Origin: Methanoregula sp.
Lineage (GTDB): Archaea > Halobacteriota > Methanomicrobia > Methanomicrobiales > Methanospirillaceae
Length of the DNA: 64,000 nucleotides
Assembly (NCBI GenBank): GCA_028679075.1
Contig: JAJRCF010000006.1
Coordinates: 1-64,000, forward strand
Direction of reading: 5' to 3'
The notes under the pieces were generated by a model. It saw only the letters and a program-made list of their open reading frames with translations. It did no database searches and was not told the DNA's origin. The first letter of the stretch is position 1, and each line of letters begins with the position of its first letter. Made by a program: the position numbers and the translations under genes. This document shows positions 28,053-36,761 of the stretch, in pieces.

Positions 28053-28544
28053 TCATTTCTCAAGGCCCGTTCCCAGCCTCTCCTCAAGTTGTTTCCCGTG
28101 CGAGCCGTTCCAGTAGAGTTTCTTACAGTGCTCGCACCAGAAGAATGAGAGGTTCCGCCAGTCTTTCGGGGCGTAATCGGTATGCTGGATCTCGCAGGTG
28201 TTTGCCTCCCTCAGCGCGGTGTTGCAGAGCGAGCACCGGCTCATGGCCAGCCGACGCCTGATGAGCTGGTAATCGATCAGCTGCTGCACCTGTTCCATAA
28301 CATCTTCGGACCGGACATAGACCGCCTGTTCTTTTCCGCGACGGGCAAGTTCCGCATCCCGGGTCAGGAGCAGGCGGTGCTGCTGTGCGGCCATATCGAG
28401 GAGGAGCGTGTCCTCACGGGGGTTCCCTTCCGCAAGGCCGTTTGCGCTCGTGGTATCGTATCCCATGAACCTGAGGTACCTTGTCAGGGTGCCGAGCATC
28501 CGGTCGGCAATGAACCGGGTATCCCCGCTCCTTTCAGCTGACAT
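28053..28544 (-). CDS. Mut7-C RNase domain protein
   Basis: A 163-residue PIN-like Mut7-C RNase family protein (formerly DUF82). The acidic N-terminal motif FIADRMLGTLTRYLRFMGYD and LLTRDAELARRG are typical, and a C-terminal four-cysteine zinc ribbon is present (CSLCNTAL, then CEHCKKLYWNGSH). The family is predicted to cleave or bind RNA. Its start lies within the last codons of the amrS gene (11-bp overlap), so the two are translationally coupled. Confidence 0.9.
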   Translation of the reverse strand: MSAERSGDTRFIADRMLGTLTRYLRFMGYDTTSANGLAEGNPREDTLLLDMAAQQHRLLLTRDAELARRGKEQAVYVRSEDVMEQVQQLIDYQLIRRRLAMSRCSLCNTALREANTCEIQHTDYAPKDWRNLSFFWCEHCKKLYWNGSHGKQLEERLGTGLEK

Positions 28545-29547
28545 GGGTCACCATACCTATCTTCTCCCCGCATTTCCTGCACTGCGTGCCGTCCAGATCA
28601 AGGATGCGGCTGGAAAAACCCTGCCGCTCGATAAGGAGAGTACCGCAGGCCGGACAATAAGTGTTTTCGTACTTGTGGTGATACACATTCCCGAGATAGG
28701 GATAACGGAGCCCGAGCGCCTTTGCCCGGTCATAGATCTTCTCCAGCGTGGCAACCGGTGTCCCGCCCCGGTCGGTCATCTGGTAGTCCGGGTGGAAAGC
28801 CGAGAAGTGCATCGGGGTGTCGGGCCCGAGGTGCTCGATCACCCATCGGATAAGCCCCTCCTGCTCCTCCATGTTGTCGTTCAGGCCGGGGATGACGAGC
28901 GTCACGGTCTCGACATGCATACCCAGTTCGCGGGCAAGCACAGCGGAATCGAGCACCGGCTGGAGGTGCGCCCCGCACACTTTCCGGTAAAAATCGTCCG
29001 TGAATGCTTTCAGGTCCACCCGGTACGCCCCGAGCATGGGTGCGAGTTCCCTCAGTGCCTCTTCTGTGATGTACCCGTTGGTAACGTACACGGTACCAAG
29101 CCCCCGCGCCTTAGCGAGCGTGCCCATGTCAAGCGTGTACTCGTGCCAGATCGTGGGTTCGTTGTAAGTCCACGAGATACTCGCACTGCCGCTGCCGATT
29201 GCACGGCTCACGCCTTCTTCCGGTGAAAGCGTACGGAGACGCGCCGTCTCGAAATCGGCACGGGAGATATGCCAGTTTTGGCAGTGTTTGCAGTGGAAGT
29301 TACAACCAACACTCCCAAGCGAGTAGGACGTGGTGCCGGGCAGGTAGTGGTAGAGCGGTTTCTTCTCGATCGGGTCGACAGCCTCAGCACTGATCCTGCC
29401 GTACGTCTTTGCATCAAGGACACCGTTCTCATTCCACCGCACGCCACAGATGCCGTGCTTCCCGTCATGGATCGTGCAGCGGTGGTTACAGAGCGAGCAC
29501 TTCACAGCATTGTTTTGAAGTTTTGTATACTGGCGTGCCTCATGCAT
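28534..29547 (-). CDS. amrS: AmmeMemoRadiSam system radical SAM enzyme
   Basis: A 337-residue radical SAM protein of the AmmeMemoRadiSam group. The cluster motif is VGCNFHCKHCQNWHISR (C-x3-C-x2-C). Further motifs are a cysteine-rich N-terminus (CSLCNHRCTIHDGKHGICGV) and a C-terminal zinc-like ribbon (YCPACGTLL, then QCRKCGEKIG). The substrate is unknown; the family co-occurs with AMMECR1 and MEMO proteins, which are not in this window. An AGGAT ribosome site precedes the ATG. It starts 6 bp after the zinc-ribbon gene. Confidence 0.92.
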   Translation of the reverse strand: MHEARQYTKLQNNAVKCSLCNHRCTIHDGKHGICGVRWNENGVLDAKTYGRISAEAVDPIEKKPLYHYLPGTTSYSLGSVGCNFHCKHCQNWHISRADFETARLRTLSPEEGVSRAIGSGSASISWTYNEPTIWHEYTLDMGTLAKARGLGTVYVTNGYITEEALRELAPMLGAYRVDLKAFTDDFYRKVCGAHLQPVLDSAVLARELGMHVETVTLVIPGLNDNMEEQEGLIRWVIEHLGPDTPMHFSAFHPDYQMTDRGGTPVATLEKIYDRAKALGLRYPYLGNVYHHKYENTYCPACGTLLIERQGFSSRILDLDGTQCRKCGEKIGMVTHVS

Positions 29548-29553
29548 ACCGCG

Positions 29554-29754
29554 TTATCCTTCTTTTGTGTGGGAACGAACGGGCTTTCTCTGTTTCCGCT
29601 CCTCCCTCTCCACGTCCTTTATCCCGTCGGGTGAATCAACTTCAAGAACGAATGACCCGCGGTACCCGCAGTCCTTGCAGATATAGACAGAACCGACATA
29701 TCCCCCGACTTCGGGATAGATCTCCTGGCTCTTGCACCGGGGACAGTAGAACAT
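29554..29754 (-). CDS. Small zinc-ribbon protein
   Basis: A 66-residue protein with two Cys-x2-Cys pairs (FYCPRCKS, then YICKDCGYRG) followed by a charged tail, an archaeal zinc-ribbon type often found near transcription or RNA genes. The start is the ATG at 29754. The ORF extends upstream to 29859, but that part overlaps the pyrH start on the other strand. It heads the unit with amrS and the Mut7-C gene. Confidence 0.8.
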   Translation of the reverse strand: MFYCPRCKSQEIYPEVGGYVGSVYICKDCGYRGSFVLEVDSPDGIKDVEREERKQRKPVRSHTKEG

Positions 29755-29797
29755 AGTAAATAACTCTATATGAGCATCCGGTACAAAAACTAGTGCA

Positions 29798-30502
29798 ATG
29801 AAGACGGTTGTCATCTCGCTGGGCGGTTCGATCCTGATCCCGTCCCTGGATAAACACACGATCAGGGAGTACGTGCCTGTGCTGAAGAAGATCGCAAAGA
29901 AGCACCGGCTCTTCGTGGTGGTTGGCGGCGGAGGCGAGGCCCGGCGCTACATCAAGATCACCCGCGACCTTGGCATTGACGAGGGCACCTCCGACGAGAT
30001 CGGGATCCTGATCACCCGGCTGAACGCGACCATGCTGATCGCGGCGCTGGGTGAGGACGCGTACCCGAAGGTTGCGGAGACCCACGCGGAGGCAAAGAAG
30101 TTCGGCGAGTCCGGCAAGATCGTGGTGATGGGCGGCATCACCCCCGGCCAGACCACCGATGCCGTGGCTGCGGTCCTTTCCGAGCGGGTCGGGGCTGCGG
30201 TCTTCATCAACGCGACATCGGTCGACGGGATCTACACGGCTGACCCGAGGAAGAACCCGAAAGCGACACGGTTCGATCAGATGACATCCCAAAAACTGCT
30301 GGAGATCGTTGGTAAAACGGCGCTTGGCGCCGGCTCCAATAATGTGCTCGACATCGTTGCCGCCCGCGTTGTTGAACGGAGCGGGATACCCCTTGTGGTG
30401 CTTGACGGGCGCGAGCCGAAGAACCTTGAGAACGCGATCCTGAAGGGCAGGTACCTGGGTACCGTAGTCTCGGACGGGAAGAAGAAGCCGCTGCCGGTGT
30501 AA
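29798..30502 (+). CDS. pyrH: Uridylate kinase
   Basis: Archaeal-type UMP kinase of the amino acid kinase fold, converting UMP to UDP with ATP. Motifs are TVVISLGGSILIP, FVVVGGGGEARRYI, GGITPGQTTDAVAA and NATSVDGIYTADPRKNP. The 234 residues are usual length. It is divergent from the zinc-ribbon gene with only 43 bp between the starts. TATA-like sequence lies so close that the transcript probably has little or no leader. Confidence 0.95.
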   Translation: MKTVVISLGGSILIPSLDKHTIREYVPVLKKIAKKHRLFVVVGGGGEARRYIKITRDLGIDEGTSDEIGILITRLNATMLIAALGEDAYPKVAETHAEAKKFGESGKIVVMGGITPGQTTDAVAAVLSERVGAAVFINATSVDGIYTADPRKNPKATRFDQMTSQKLLEIVGKTALGAGSNNVLDIVAARVVERSGIPLVVLDGREPKNLENAILKGRYLGTVVSDGKKKPLPV

Positions 30503-30574
30503 CCCCGGAATAATCCAGCTGTTTTCCCTATACCATCACCTATTTTTATCTTCGCGGCGCAACTATGATGGCAC

Positions 30575-30649
30575 GGGGTAGTAGGGTAGCCTGGTCCATC
30601 CTAGAGCGTTTGGGACGCTTTGACGGCGGTTCGAATCCGCCCTACCCCA
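30575..30649 (+). tRNA. tRNA-Pro (anticodon TGG)
   Basis: Cloverleaf read by eye. The acceptor GGGGTAG pairs with CTACCCC. The anticodon stem GAGCG/CGCTT encloses the loop TTTGGGA, so positions 34-36 are TGG (proline). The T arm is GGCGG-TTCGAAT-CCGCC. The discriminator is A and CCA is not encoded. No intron. The nth gene starts 7 bp downstream, so the tRNA may be cut from a joint transcript. Confidence 0.96.
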
Positions 30650-30656
30650 TCAGGCT

Positions 30657-31307
30657 ATGAAAAAACAGGACGCTGCCCGGGTATATTCTCTTCTCCTGGA
30701 ACGTTATCCGGATGCCCGTGAATCACCCCTTACCGTTGCCCGGGGAACGCCGTTTGAAGTGATCATCCTCACGATCCTCTCCGCCCAGACAACGGACAAG
30801 GCCGTCCTGAAAGTAAAGAAGCCGCTTTTCTCGAAATACCCGACTCCTGCAAAACTCGCAAAGGCGAAGGCAGCAGATGTAGAGAAGATCATCCACAGTC
30901 TCGGCTACTACCACGCGAAGGCGAAGAACATCATCGCTGCATCGCAGTCCCTGCTCGATAATTTCGGTGGCAGCGTGCCGGAGACGATGGACGAACTCCT
31001 CACGATCCCCGGTGTCGGGCGCAAGACCGCCAACATTGTGCTGTACCATGCACTGGGGAAGAACGAGGGGATCGCGGTCGACACCCACGTCCGCCGGCTC
31101 GCGCAAAGGATCGGCTTCTCGGACACGGACAATGTTGCCGTGATCGAGCGCGACCTCATGGCGGTGTTTCCGAGAGAAATGTGGGGGGACCTGACGGACG
31201 TGCTGATTGCCCATGGCAGGGCCACGTGCGATGCAAAGAAGCCGCTGTGCGACACCTGCGTGATTGCAAAGGACTGCCGGTACTTCAAAACGCTGGCGAA
31301 AAAATGA
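30657..31307 (+). CDS. nth: Endonuclease III
   Basis: DNA glycosylase/AP lyase for oxidised pyrimidines. The helix-hairpin-helix LTIPGVGRKTANIVL contains the catalytic lysine, and AVDTHVRRLAQR contains the catalytic aspartate. The 4Fe-4S ligands C-x6-C-x2-C-x5-C are complete (TCDAKKPLCDTCVIAKDC). It has 216 residues, full length. There is no strong ribosome site; the ATG follows the tRNA-Pro 3' end by 7 bp. It converges on the phosphate permease gene, 6 bp away. Confidence 0.95.
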   Translation: MKKQDAARVYSLLLERYPDARESPLTVARGTPFEVIILTILSAQTTDKAVLKVKKPLFSKYPTPAKLAKAKAADVEKIIHSLGYYHAKAKNIIAASQSLLDNFGGSVPETMDELLTIPGVGRKTANIVLYHALGKNEGIAVDTHVRRLAQRIGFSDTDNVAVIERDLMAVFPREMWGDLTDVLIAHGRATCDAKKPLCDTCVIAKDCRYFKTLAKK

Positions 31308-31313
31308 ACTGTT

Positions 31314-32345
31314 TTAGTACCCGATGATCACCCGGGTCACCATGAACGCAGCAAACCCGATTGCGGCACTGATCGGGATGGTGAGGATCCACGCCCACAT
31401 GATCCTCCGGGCAACACCCCATTTTACTGCACTGGCCCCCATGGTCGACCCTACGCCCATAATGGATGAGCAGATGATATGGGTGGTGCTGACCGGGATC
31501 CCGGCAACCGATGCCCCGAGAATGGTTGCTGCCCCGGCAGTCTCCGCAGCAAACCCGTGCACCGGGCGGAGTTTTGTGATATTATACCCCATGGTCTTGA
31601 CAATCCGCCAGCCCCCGGAGAGGGTGCCGAGTGCAATCGCGGTATAGGATGCAATGATGACCCAGAAGGGGACCGGCAGGTTATTCGGGTCCACGGATGC
31701 GCCGAAATACCCGATCGAGAAGAGGAGGGGCAGGATGATCCCCATCGTCTTCTGGGCATCGTTGGTCCCGTGGCTGAAACTATAGGCCGCTGCCGAACAG
31801 AGCTGGAGCTTCTTGAAATAACTCTCCGCAGACTGCTTGTTGGCCTTTCGTGTAGCCCAGAGAACCACAACCATAAAAAAAAATCCGGCAATCAGGCCGA
31901 TAACGGGTGAGGCGAACATAAAGGTCACGACGAGAATGACCGTTTCCATCTTGATGGCGGCAAGGCCCGCTGCCGCGATACCCGCACCCACAAGGCCCCC
32001 GATGAGGGCATGAGAGGAAGACGTAGGCAGGCCGACGAACCACGTGATCATGTTCCACGTGATTGCACCGATCAGGGCACACAGGATGATATACGGGACT
32101 AAGGCGGTTTCAACGAAGTCCAGGTGAATGATCTTGCTTACTGTGGCTGCAACGGCAACACCGAACCCGAACGCAGCGGCAAAATTGAAGAAGGCGGCGA
32201 AAAAGACCGCATTGCGGGGGGAGAGGACTTTAGTCGAGACGACCGTTGAGATCGAGTTGGCCGAGTCATGGAACCCGTTGGTGAAGTCAAAGACCAGCGC
32301 GATCCCGATGATGACGACGATAAGTTCCCACGTTGCTTCGATCAT
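31314..32345 (-). CDS. Inorganic phosphate transporter (PiT family), copy 1
   Basis: A 343-residue PiT-type permease driven by a cation gradient. The paired signature repeats are present: FDFTNGFHDSANSISTVVST near the N-terminus and SFSHGTNDAQKTMG in the second half, with GIPVSTTHIICSSIMGVG. About ten membrane segments. The chosen start MIEATW at 32345 has GAGG upstream; a longer in-frame ATG overlaps the DUF47 gene. It lies directly downstream of its DUF47 partner. Confidence 0.92.
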   Translation of the reverse strand: MIEATWELIVVIIGIALVFDFTNGFHDSANSISTVVSTKVLSPRNAVFFAAFFNFAAAFGFGVAVAATVSKIIHLDFVETALVPYIILCALIGAITWNMITWFVGLPTSSSHALIGGLVGAGIAAAGLAAIKMETVILVVTFMFASPVIGLIAGFFFMVVVLWATRKANKQSAESYFKKLQLCSAAAYSFSHGTNDAQKTMGIILPLLFSIGYFGASVDPNNLPVPFWVIIASYTAIALGTLSGGWRIVKTMGYNITKLRPVHGFAAETAGAATILGASVAGIPVSTTHIICSSIMGVGSTMGASAVKWGVARRIMWAWILTIPISAAIGFAAFMVTRVIIGY

Positions 32346-32367
32346 GCGAGCCTCGTTGTCCAAGTCA

Positions 32368-32997
32368 TCATGAATGCCGTATCGCAATATCCGAAAGGAC
32401 GTTCACCACATCTTCGCACCGGTCGGTGGCAGTCTCGAGATGCTCGTAGATGTCCTTGAATTTGATGATCGTGATCGCGTTATCCGATTTGAAAAGGTCG
32501 GTGATTGCATGGGCGAGCACATCGTCGGCGAGGTTCTCCAGCCGGTTCACCTCGATGCAGCGCTCCTCGATGTAGCGGGGGTCCTTGATCGAGCGGATGC
32601 CCTTGACGGCACTCTCGATCTCGATCGTGCACATGTGGATCAGTTTTGCGAGTTCGACCATGTGCGTGTCGGCAGATTCTATGCCGTAATACTGCATCTT
32701 CTCGGTTGCCCCGTCAATGTAGTCCAGCACATCGTCCATGGTCGAGGCGAGGCGCGAGATCTCTTCCGGGTCGAGCGGCGTGATGAATGTCGTGTTCAGC
32801 TGGTGGTAGATATCGTGTGTCAGGAGATCGCCCTTGTGTTCGAGTTTCTCGATCGCATGGCGCTTCTCCTTGACATTGGTGAAGTCCTCGGTGAGGGCAA
32901 CCAGCTGCCACGCCGCCTCTTTCACAATCCCGGCCTGTTTCTCAAACAGGTCAAAAAAAACCTTATCCTGAGGTATCAGCAGTTCCCGCAGACCCAT
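32368..32997 (-). CDS. DUF47 (PhoU-like) phosphate transport accessory protein, copy 1
   Basis: A 209-residue all-helical protein of the DUF47/PhoU-related family, which accompanies PiT permeases and is thought to regulate them. Family features are LLIPQDKVFFDLFEKQA, HKGDLLTHDIYHQL, TPLDPEEISRLASTMDDVLDYID and a C-terminal KFKDIYEHLETATDRCEDV. The start at 32997 matches the length of the second copy exactly. Upstream ORF extensions are shadows of the next permease gene. Confidence 0.92.
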   Translation of the reverse strand: MGLRELLIPQDKVFFDLFEKQAGIVKEAAWQLVALTEDFTNVKEKRHAIEKLEHKGDLLTHDIYHQLNTTFITPLDPEEISRLASTMDDVLDYIDGATEKMQYYGIESADTHMVELAKLIHMCTIEIESAVKGIRSIKDPRYIEERCIEVNRLENLADDVLAHAITDLFKSDNAITIIKFKDIYEHLETATDRCEDVVNVLSDIAIRHS

Positions 32998-33056
32998 AAC
33001 AAACCCAGAGGTTAATCGGTGGTAAATCTTAAAAATATAGCGAAATATCGTTGGCC

Positions 33057-34247
33057 CTATACCGCCATCACGACAAGCGAGACCAGGAAGTAACCGGCCC
33101 AGGCCACCACAAACGCCAGGGGAATGGTGATGACCCAGGCGGTCATCATCTCGCGGACGACCCGCCACTGCACCGCGTTCTTCCCCCGCGTTGCCCCGAC
33201 CCCGATGATCGCCCCGTTGATCGCGTGGGTCGAGGAGACCGGGATACCGACTTCGGTGACGGCAACGAGGATCGCGCTGCTCGCGGTCGCTGCACAGAAC
33301 CCCTGGTACGGGCGGATCTTCGTAATCCCCTTTGCCATCTTGTCCACCACCTGCCAGCCGCCGAAGCAGGTGCCGAGGCCGATCGCAATGGCGGAGGTGA
33401 GGATCACCCACACCGGGACATCGAATGTCATGAGGATCCCGGATGAGACCAGCAGGGCCGTGATGATACCGACCGCGTGCTGGCCATCGTTTGCACCATG
33501 GGCAGTTGCCTGGATGAGGCAGGCAAGCACGTGGAGGGGCCGGAAGATCCGTTCCATGCTGTTCCGGCGGGAGTGCCGGAAGGTGTGGGAGACGATGATA
33601 TCGAGAAGGAATGCACACACGATCCCGATGATAGGCGAGATGAAGATGAAGAGCACGATCGCAAGGAGCCCGGAGACCTGGAGAATCCCGAGCAGCATCA
33701 GGACCGGGATGACCAAGGCAGCGCCACAGACTGCACCGAGTATCGCACCGAGCCGGACATCTTCCTTGAACGATGCGGTGAAGAGGCCGAGGAGGACCGC
33801 CCCGATCGCTCCTCCGATGATGGCGGATAAGGCAACCTCCCCGGTTGCAAGGGATGAGGGGAGGATCACCGCGGCCGGCCCTGCGACCGCGATCCCGGCG
33901 CCGAGCAGCCCCCCCACCATCGCGTGGCTGCTCGATATCGGGATCCCGCTCCGGGTTGCAACAAAGACGAGGATGATCGCGGCGCCCATGGCAACAACGA
34001 TGGAGAGCGGGGTGAGGCCGTTCTGGTTCACGATCGCCGTACCGATCGTTGCAGCGACTGCAGTCGTGAAGAGGAAGGGGCCGATCATGTTGCAGATCCC
34101 TGTGTACAGGACGGCCCTGAACGGCGACAGGGCCCTGGTCGCGACGACCGTGGCAATGGAATGCGAGGCATCATTGAGCCCGTTGACGAAGTTTAATGCC
34201 AGGGCCAGGATAATGCCGAACAGGACAAGGGGTTCCATGCCGATCAT
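33057..34247 (-). CDS. Inorganic phosphate transporter (PiT family), copy 2
   Basis: A 396-residue PiT permease, longer than copy 1 through extra membrane segments in the middle. Signatures are LNFVNGLNDASHSIATVVATRAL and QATAHGANDGQHAVGI, with GIPVSSTHAINGAIIGVGA. The basic central loop (HTFRHSRRNSMERIF) is typical. The ATG overlaps the stop of its DUF47 partner (ATGA), so the pair is co-translated. It is clearly a paralogue rather than a recent duplicate of copy 1. Confidence 0.92.
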   Translation of the reverse strand: MIGMEPLVLFGIILALALNFVNGLNDASHSIATVVATRALSPFRAVLYTGICNMIGPFLFTTAVAATIGTAIVNQNGLTPLSIVVAMGAAIILVFVATRSGIPISSSHAMVGGLLGAGIAVAGPAAVILPSSLATGEVALSAIIGGAIGAVLLGLFTASFKEDVRLGAILGAVCGAALVIPVLMLLGILQVSGLLAIVLFIFISPIIGIVCAFLLDIIVSHTFRHSRRNSMERIFRPLHVLACLIQATAHGANDGQHAVGIITALLVSSGILMTFDVPVWVILTSAIAIGLGTCFGGWQVVDKMAKGITKIRPYQGFCAATASSAILVAVTEVGIPVSSTHAINGAIIGVGATRGKNAVQWRVVREMMTAWVITIPLAFVVAWAGYFLVSLVVMAV

Positions 34248-34873
34248 GAATGGGCCATCGCAATGTCATGCAGGGCATGCCCGACATCGTTGCACTTCTC
34301 CATCACCTTTGCCAGGCCCTCGTAAATATCCTTGAGCTTGATGATCAGGAGGAGGTCCTGCGTCTTGAAGAGTTCCAGGACCGCCCGTGAGAGGAGTTCT
34401 GTCGAGAGGTTGTAGAGCCTGCTGATCTCCTGCGAATGGATCTTCACATCCTCCGGGGTCTTCAGCGTAGAGAGGCTGTCGACGGCATGGGTGATCTCGG
34501 TACTGGAGAGCAGGATGAGGTAGGAATATTCCTTGAGTACATCGTTTGTTTCCGGGATCCCGTAGTTGCACAACTGGTGGGTAACCCAGTCGATCTTGTC
34601 GAGCACATCGTCGAACACCGGTGCGAGCCGGGCAATCTCTTCCGGTTCGAGCGGGGTGATGAGCGACTCGTCCAGCTGCTCGAAGATCTTCCGGGTGATC
34701 TCGTCCCCGTGATGTTCGATCTGGCGCACCCTGTGGGCCTTCTCGGTCCCCCCGGGCAGTTCGTGGGTGATCTCGTTGAGCGTTGTCGAGGCTTCGGTAA
34801 TCTTCTCCGCCATCTCACGAAACAGCGTGAAGAAGATCTTGTCCTCGGGCAGGATCAGGTCACGGATACGCAT
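34244..34873 (-). CDS. DUF47 (PhoU-like) phosphate transport accessory protein, copy 2
   Basis: A 209-residue paralogue of the gene at 32368, the same length with the same landmarks (LILPEDKIFFTLFREMA, HHGDEITRKIFEQL, TPLEPEEIARLAPVFDDVLDKID, KLKDIYEGLAKVMEKCNDV). It is first gene of the second DUF47-PiT pair. Upstream on its strand are A/T-rich bases near 34900 that could hold the promoter. Confidence 0.92.
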   Translation of the reverse strand: MRIRDLILPEDKIFFTLFREMAEKITEASTTLNEITHELPGGTEKAHRVRQIEHHGDEITRKIFEQLDESLITPLEPEEIARLAPVFDDVLDKIDWVTHQLCNYGIPETNDVLKEYSYLILLSSTEITHAVDSLSTLKTPEDVKIHSQEISRLYNLSTELLSRAVLELFKTQDLLLIIKLKDIYEGLAKVMEKCNDVGHALHDIAMAHS

Positions 34874-34992
34874 GGTCTTCAGACATACCCTTAATTCCCA
34901 AGGATAAAAAGGGTGTGGCCGTGACAGGATATAAAACCGAAGAGGACGGACGATGCGGCCCGGGGGGAACCGGAGGTGCGGTTATTCACCGG

Positions 34993-36327
34993 TCAACGGG
35001 AGGATCCTGATGTGGCATCCGTATTGGCTTTCCGGACCTCTTCAGGAGGGGCAGTGATCTCAAATAATACCCCTTTACCCGGGACACCGGTCTCCTGGAT
35101 CGTGATATTCGTAATCCCCAGGATCTCCCGGCTCAGGAACAGGCCAAGCCCGGTATTTTTCCCAAAACCCTTTTGGAAGATCTTCTCCTTGTCCGTCTCC
35201 GGCACCCCTTCGCCATCATCCTGGTACCGGATAACGACCCCGCCGGTATTCAGTCGTTCCGCGGAGACGGTGACACGCTGCACATGGGTGCCATGGCGGA
35301 TGGAGTTGTCCGCAAGGTTCCCGAAGACCTTTGAGAGCAACGGGTCAGCATATATCTCGATTGCGAGATCTTTTGTTACGAGCTCAATTCCTGCCCCTTT
35401 GAGGCAGCCCCCCACCCGCTCTATGATCTTCCCGACATCCTGCCAGCGGGGGGCCTGGGCCCCGATATCTTCGTAACTTTTTGTGAAGGCAATCTGCCTC
35501 TGGATGGTCAGCACCGCAATCCTCGCTTTACTCATGTACTGGAGGAGTGCCGGATCGGTGAGTCGCGATTCCGTGAGCTCGATATACGCCTGGAGAGCGA
35601 GGATCTGGTTGTTGATGTCGTGGCGGGTGATGCTCGTTAAGAGATTGAGCTTCCGGTTTGCATCTGCAAGCGCCATCTCCACCCGGCTCCTCTCGGCATT
35701 CTCTTTCGAGAGGCTCCTGATTGCCACCTGGAGTTCCTCAATGGTTGTTGTCAGCTCCTCATTCAGCGTACTGGCATGCTCGTGTGCTTCCGAGAGCTCG
35801 GTGTTCTTCCGCACCGCAAACTCGTACGTTGAGAGGAGGATATTCAGGATCCTGGAACGGCTGGCCGTGATCGTGTGCACCTGGCGGTCAAACACGATGT
35901 CGATACCGGTCCTGGGACCATCGGGATCGGGTATCGCGGTGGCTTCAAACGTGTCGGTGATCCGGGAAAAGACCTGTTCGGGATCAAAGGGTTTCACGAT
36001 AAAATTGTCTGCGCCTGCCTCAAGCCCCCTGAGCACATCGGCGGGATCGTAGAGCTGCGTGACAAGGATGACGGGGATGCCCGCGGTTGTCGTGTCTGCC
36101 TTGATCGCCCGGCAGAGCTCGTACCCGTCCATCTCCGGCATGATGATATCGGTCAGCACCATGTCAGGTGGTTCTGTCCTGATTTTATCAAGCGCATCGC
36201 GGCCGTCCGCTGCCAGCGTTGCCCGGTATCCCTTTGTTGCGACAAGGTGGCCTAGATATTCCGCCTGGGTACGGCTGTCCTCGACTACGAGGATCCTCCT
36301 GCCTAAAACCCCTGCCTTATCAGTCAT
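34993..36327 (-). CDS. Hybrid response regulator - histidine kinase
   Basis: A 444-residue soluble signalling protein. Residues 10-130 form a receiver domain with the phospho-acceptor aspartate in MVLTDIIMPEMDGYELC and the lysine in FIVKPFDPEQ. A helical, coiled-coil-like linker follows (about 165-230). The histidine kinase core has the acceptor His in SITRHDINNQILALQ, the N box FGNLADNSIRHG, the G1 box YQDDGEGVP and the G2 box GLGLFLSREIL. There is no membrane segment. The input comes through the receiver, so a partner kinase elsewhere is likely. Located upstream of the phosphate genes; a functional link is unproven. Confidence 0.92.
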   Translation of the reverse strand: MTDKAGVLGRRILVVEDSRTQAEYLGHLVATKGYRATLAADGRDALDKIRTEPPDMVLTDIIMPEMDGYELCRAIKADTTTAGIPVILVTQLYDPADVLRGLEAGADNFIVKPFDPEQVFSRITDTFEATAIPDPDGPRTGIDIVFDRQVHTITASRSRILNILLSTYEFAVRKNTELSEAHEHASTLNEELTTTIEELQVAIRSLSKENAERSRVEMALADANRKLNLLTSITRHDINNQILALQAYIELTESRLTDPALLQYMSKARIAVLTIQRQIAFTKSYEDIGAQAPRWQDVGKIIERVGGCLKGAGIELVTKDLAIEIYADPLLSKVFGNLADNSIRHGTHVQRVTVSAERLNTGGVVIRYQDDGEGVPETDKEKIFQKGFGKNTGLGLFLSREILGITNITIQETGVPGKGVLFEITAPPEEVRKANTDATSGSSR

Positions 36328-36474
36328 CGCAACTTCCGGATATCCCGTTACTTGTATATAAGTAATGTATCTTTAATCCTGCAAGAGTCCATGAGATGCC
36401 GTGCTGTCGGGAGAGCGTGAAGGTGAGGCCCGGGTGAAGTGTGTTCAGGAAAGCAGAACAGAAAAAGAACGGGA

Positions 36475-36546
36475 TGGACCGGGCGGGAATTGAACCCGCG
36501 GCCTCTTCCATGCCAAGGAAGCGATCTACCACTGATCTACCGGCCC
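36475..36546 (-). tRNA. tRNA-Ala (anticodon GGC)
   Basis: Minus-strand cloverleaf. The acceptor GGGCCGG pairs with CCGGTCC and includes the G3-U70 wobble that identifies alanine tRNAs. The anticodon stem CTTCC/GGAAG encloses TTGGCAT, giving anticodon GGC. The T arm is GCGGG-TTCAATT-CCCGC. The discriminator is A and CCA is not encoded. TTTTATCC lies upstream on the same strand at about promoter distance. Confidence 0.96.
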
Positions 36547-36761
36547 GCTCCTATCTACTAAGTTGCCATAGGATAAAAGAATTGTTTGTCCGGAGCCTGC
36601 GGTGACTCCCTGCACCCGGACCCCGCGAGCCCCGGCTCCAGAAAAGCGCTGGTCGCCGCTTGTCGCTAGTTATTAGTGTTTCCTCGCCAACATTTTCCTG
36701 CGAAGGATCCTATGTCGGATATATACACAACGGCCACCGGCCGTGCCCCGGGGTGGCACTG

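Noticed and set aside
32368..33618. 416-residue version of the first DUF47 gene
   Set aside because: The extra N-terminal half is a shadow of the second permease gene; the DUF47 family start at 32997 matches the paralogue's length.
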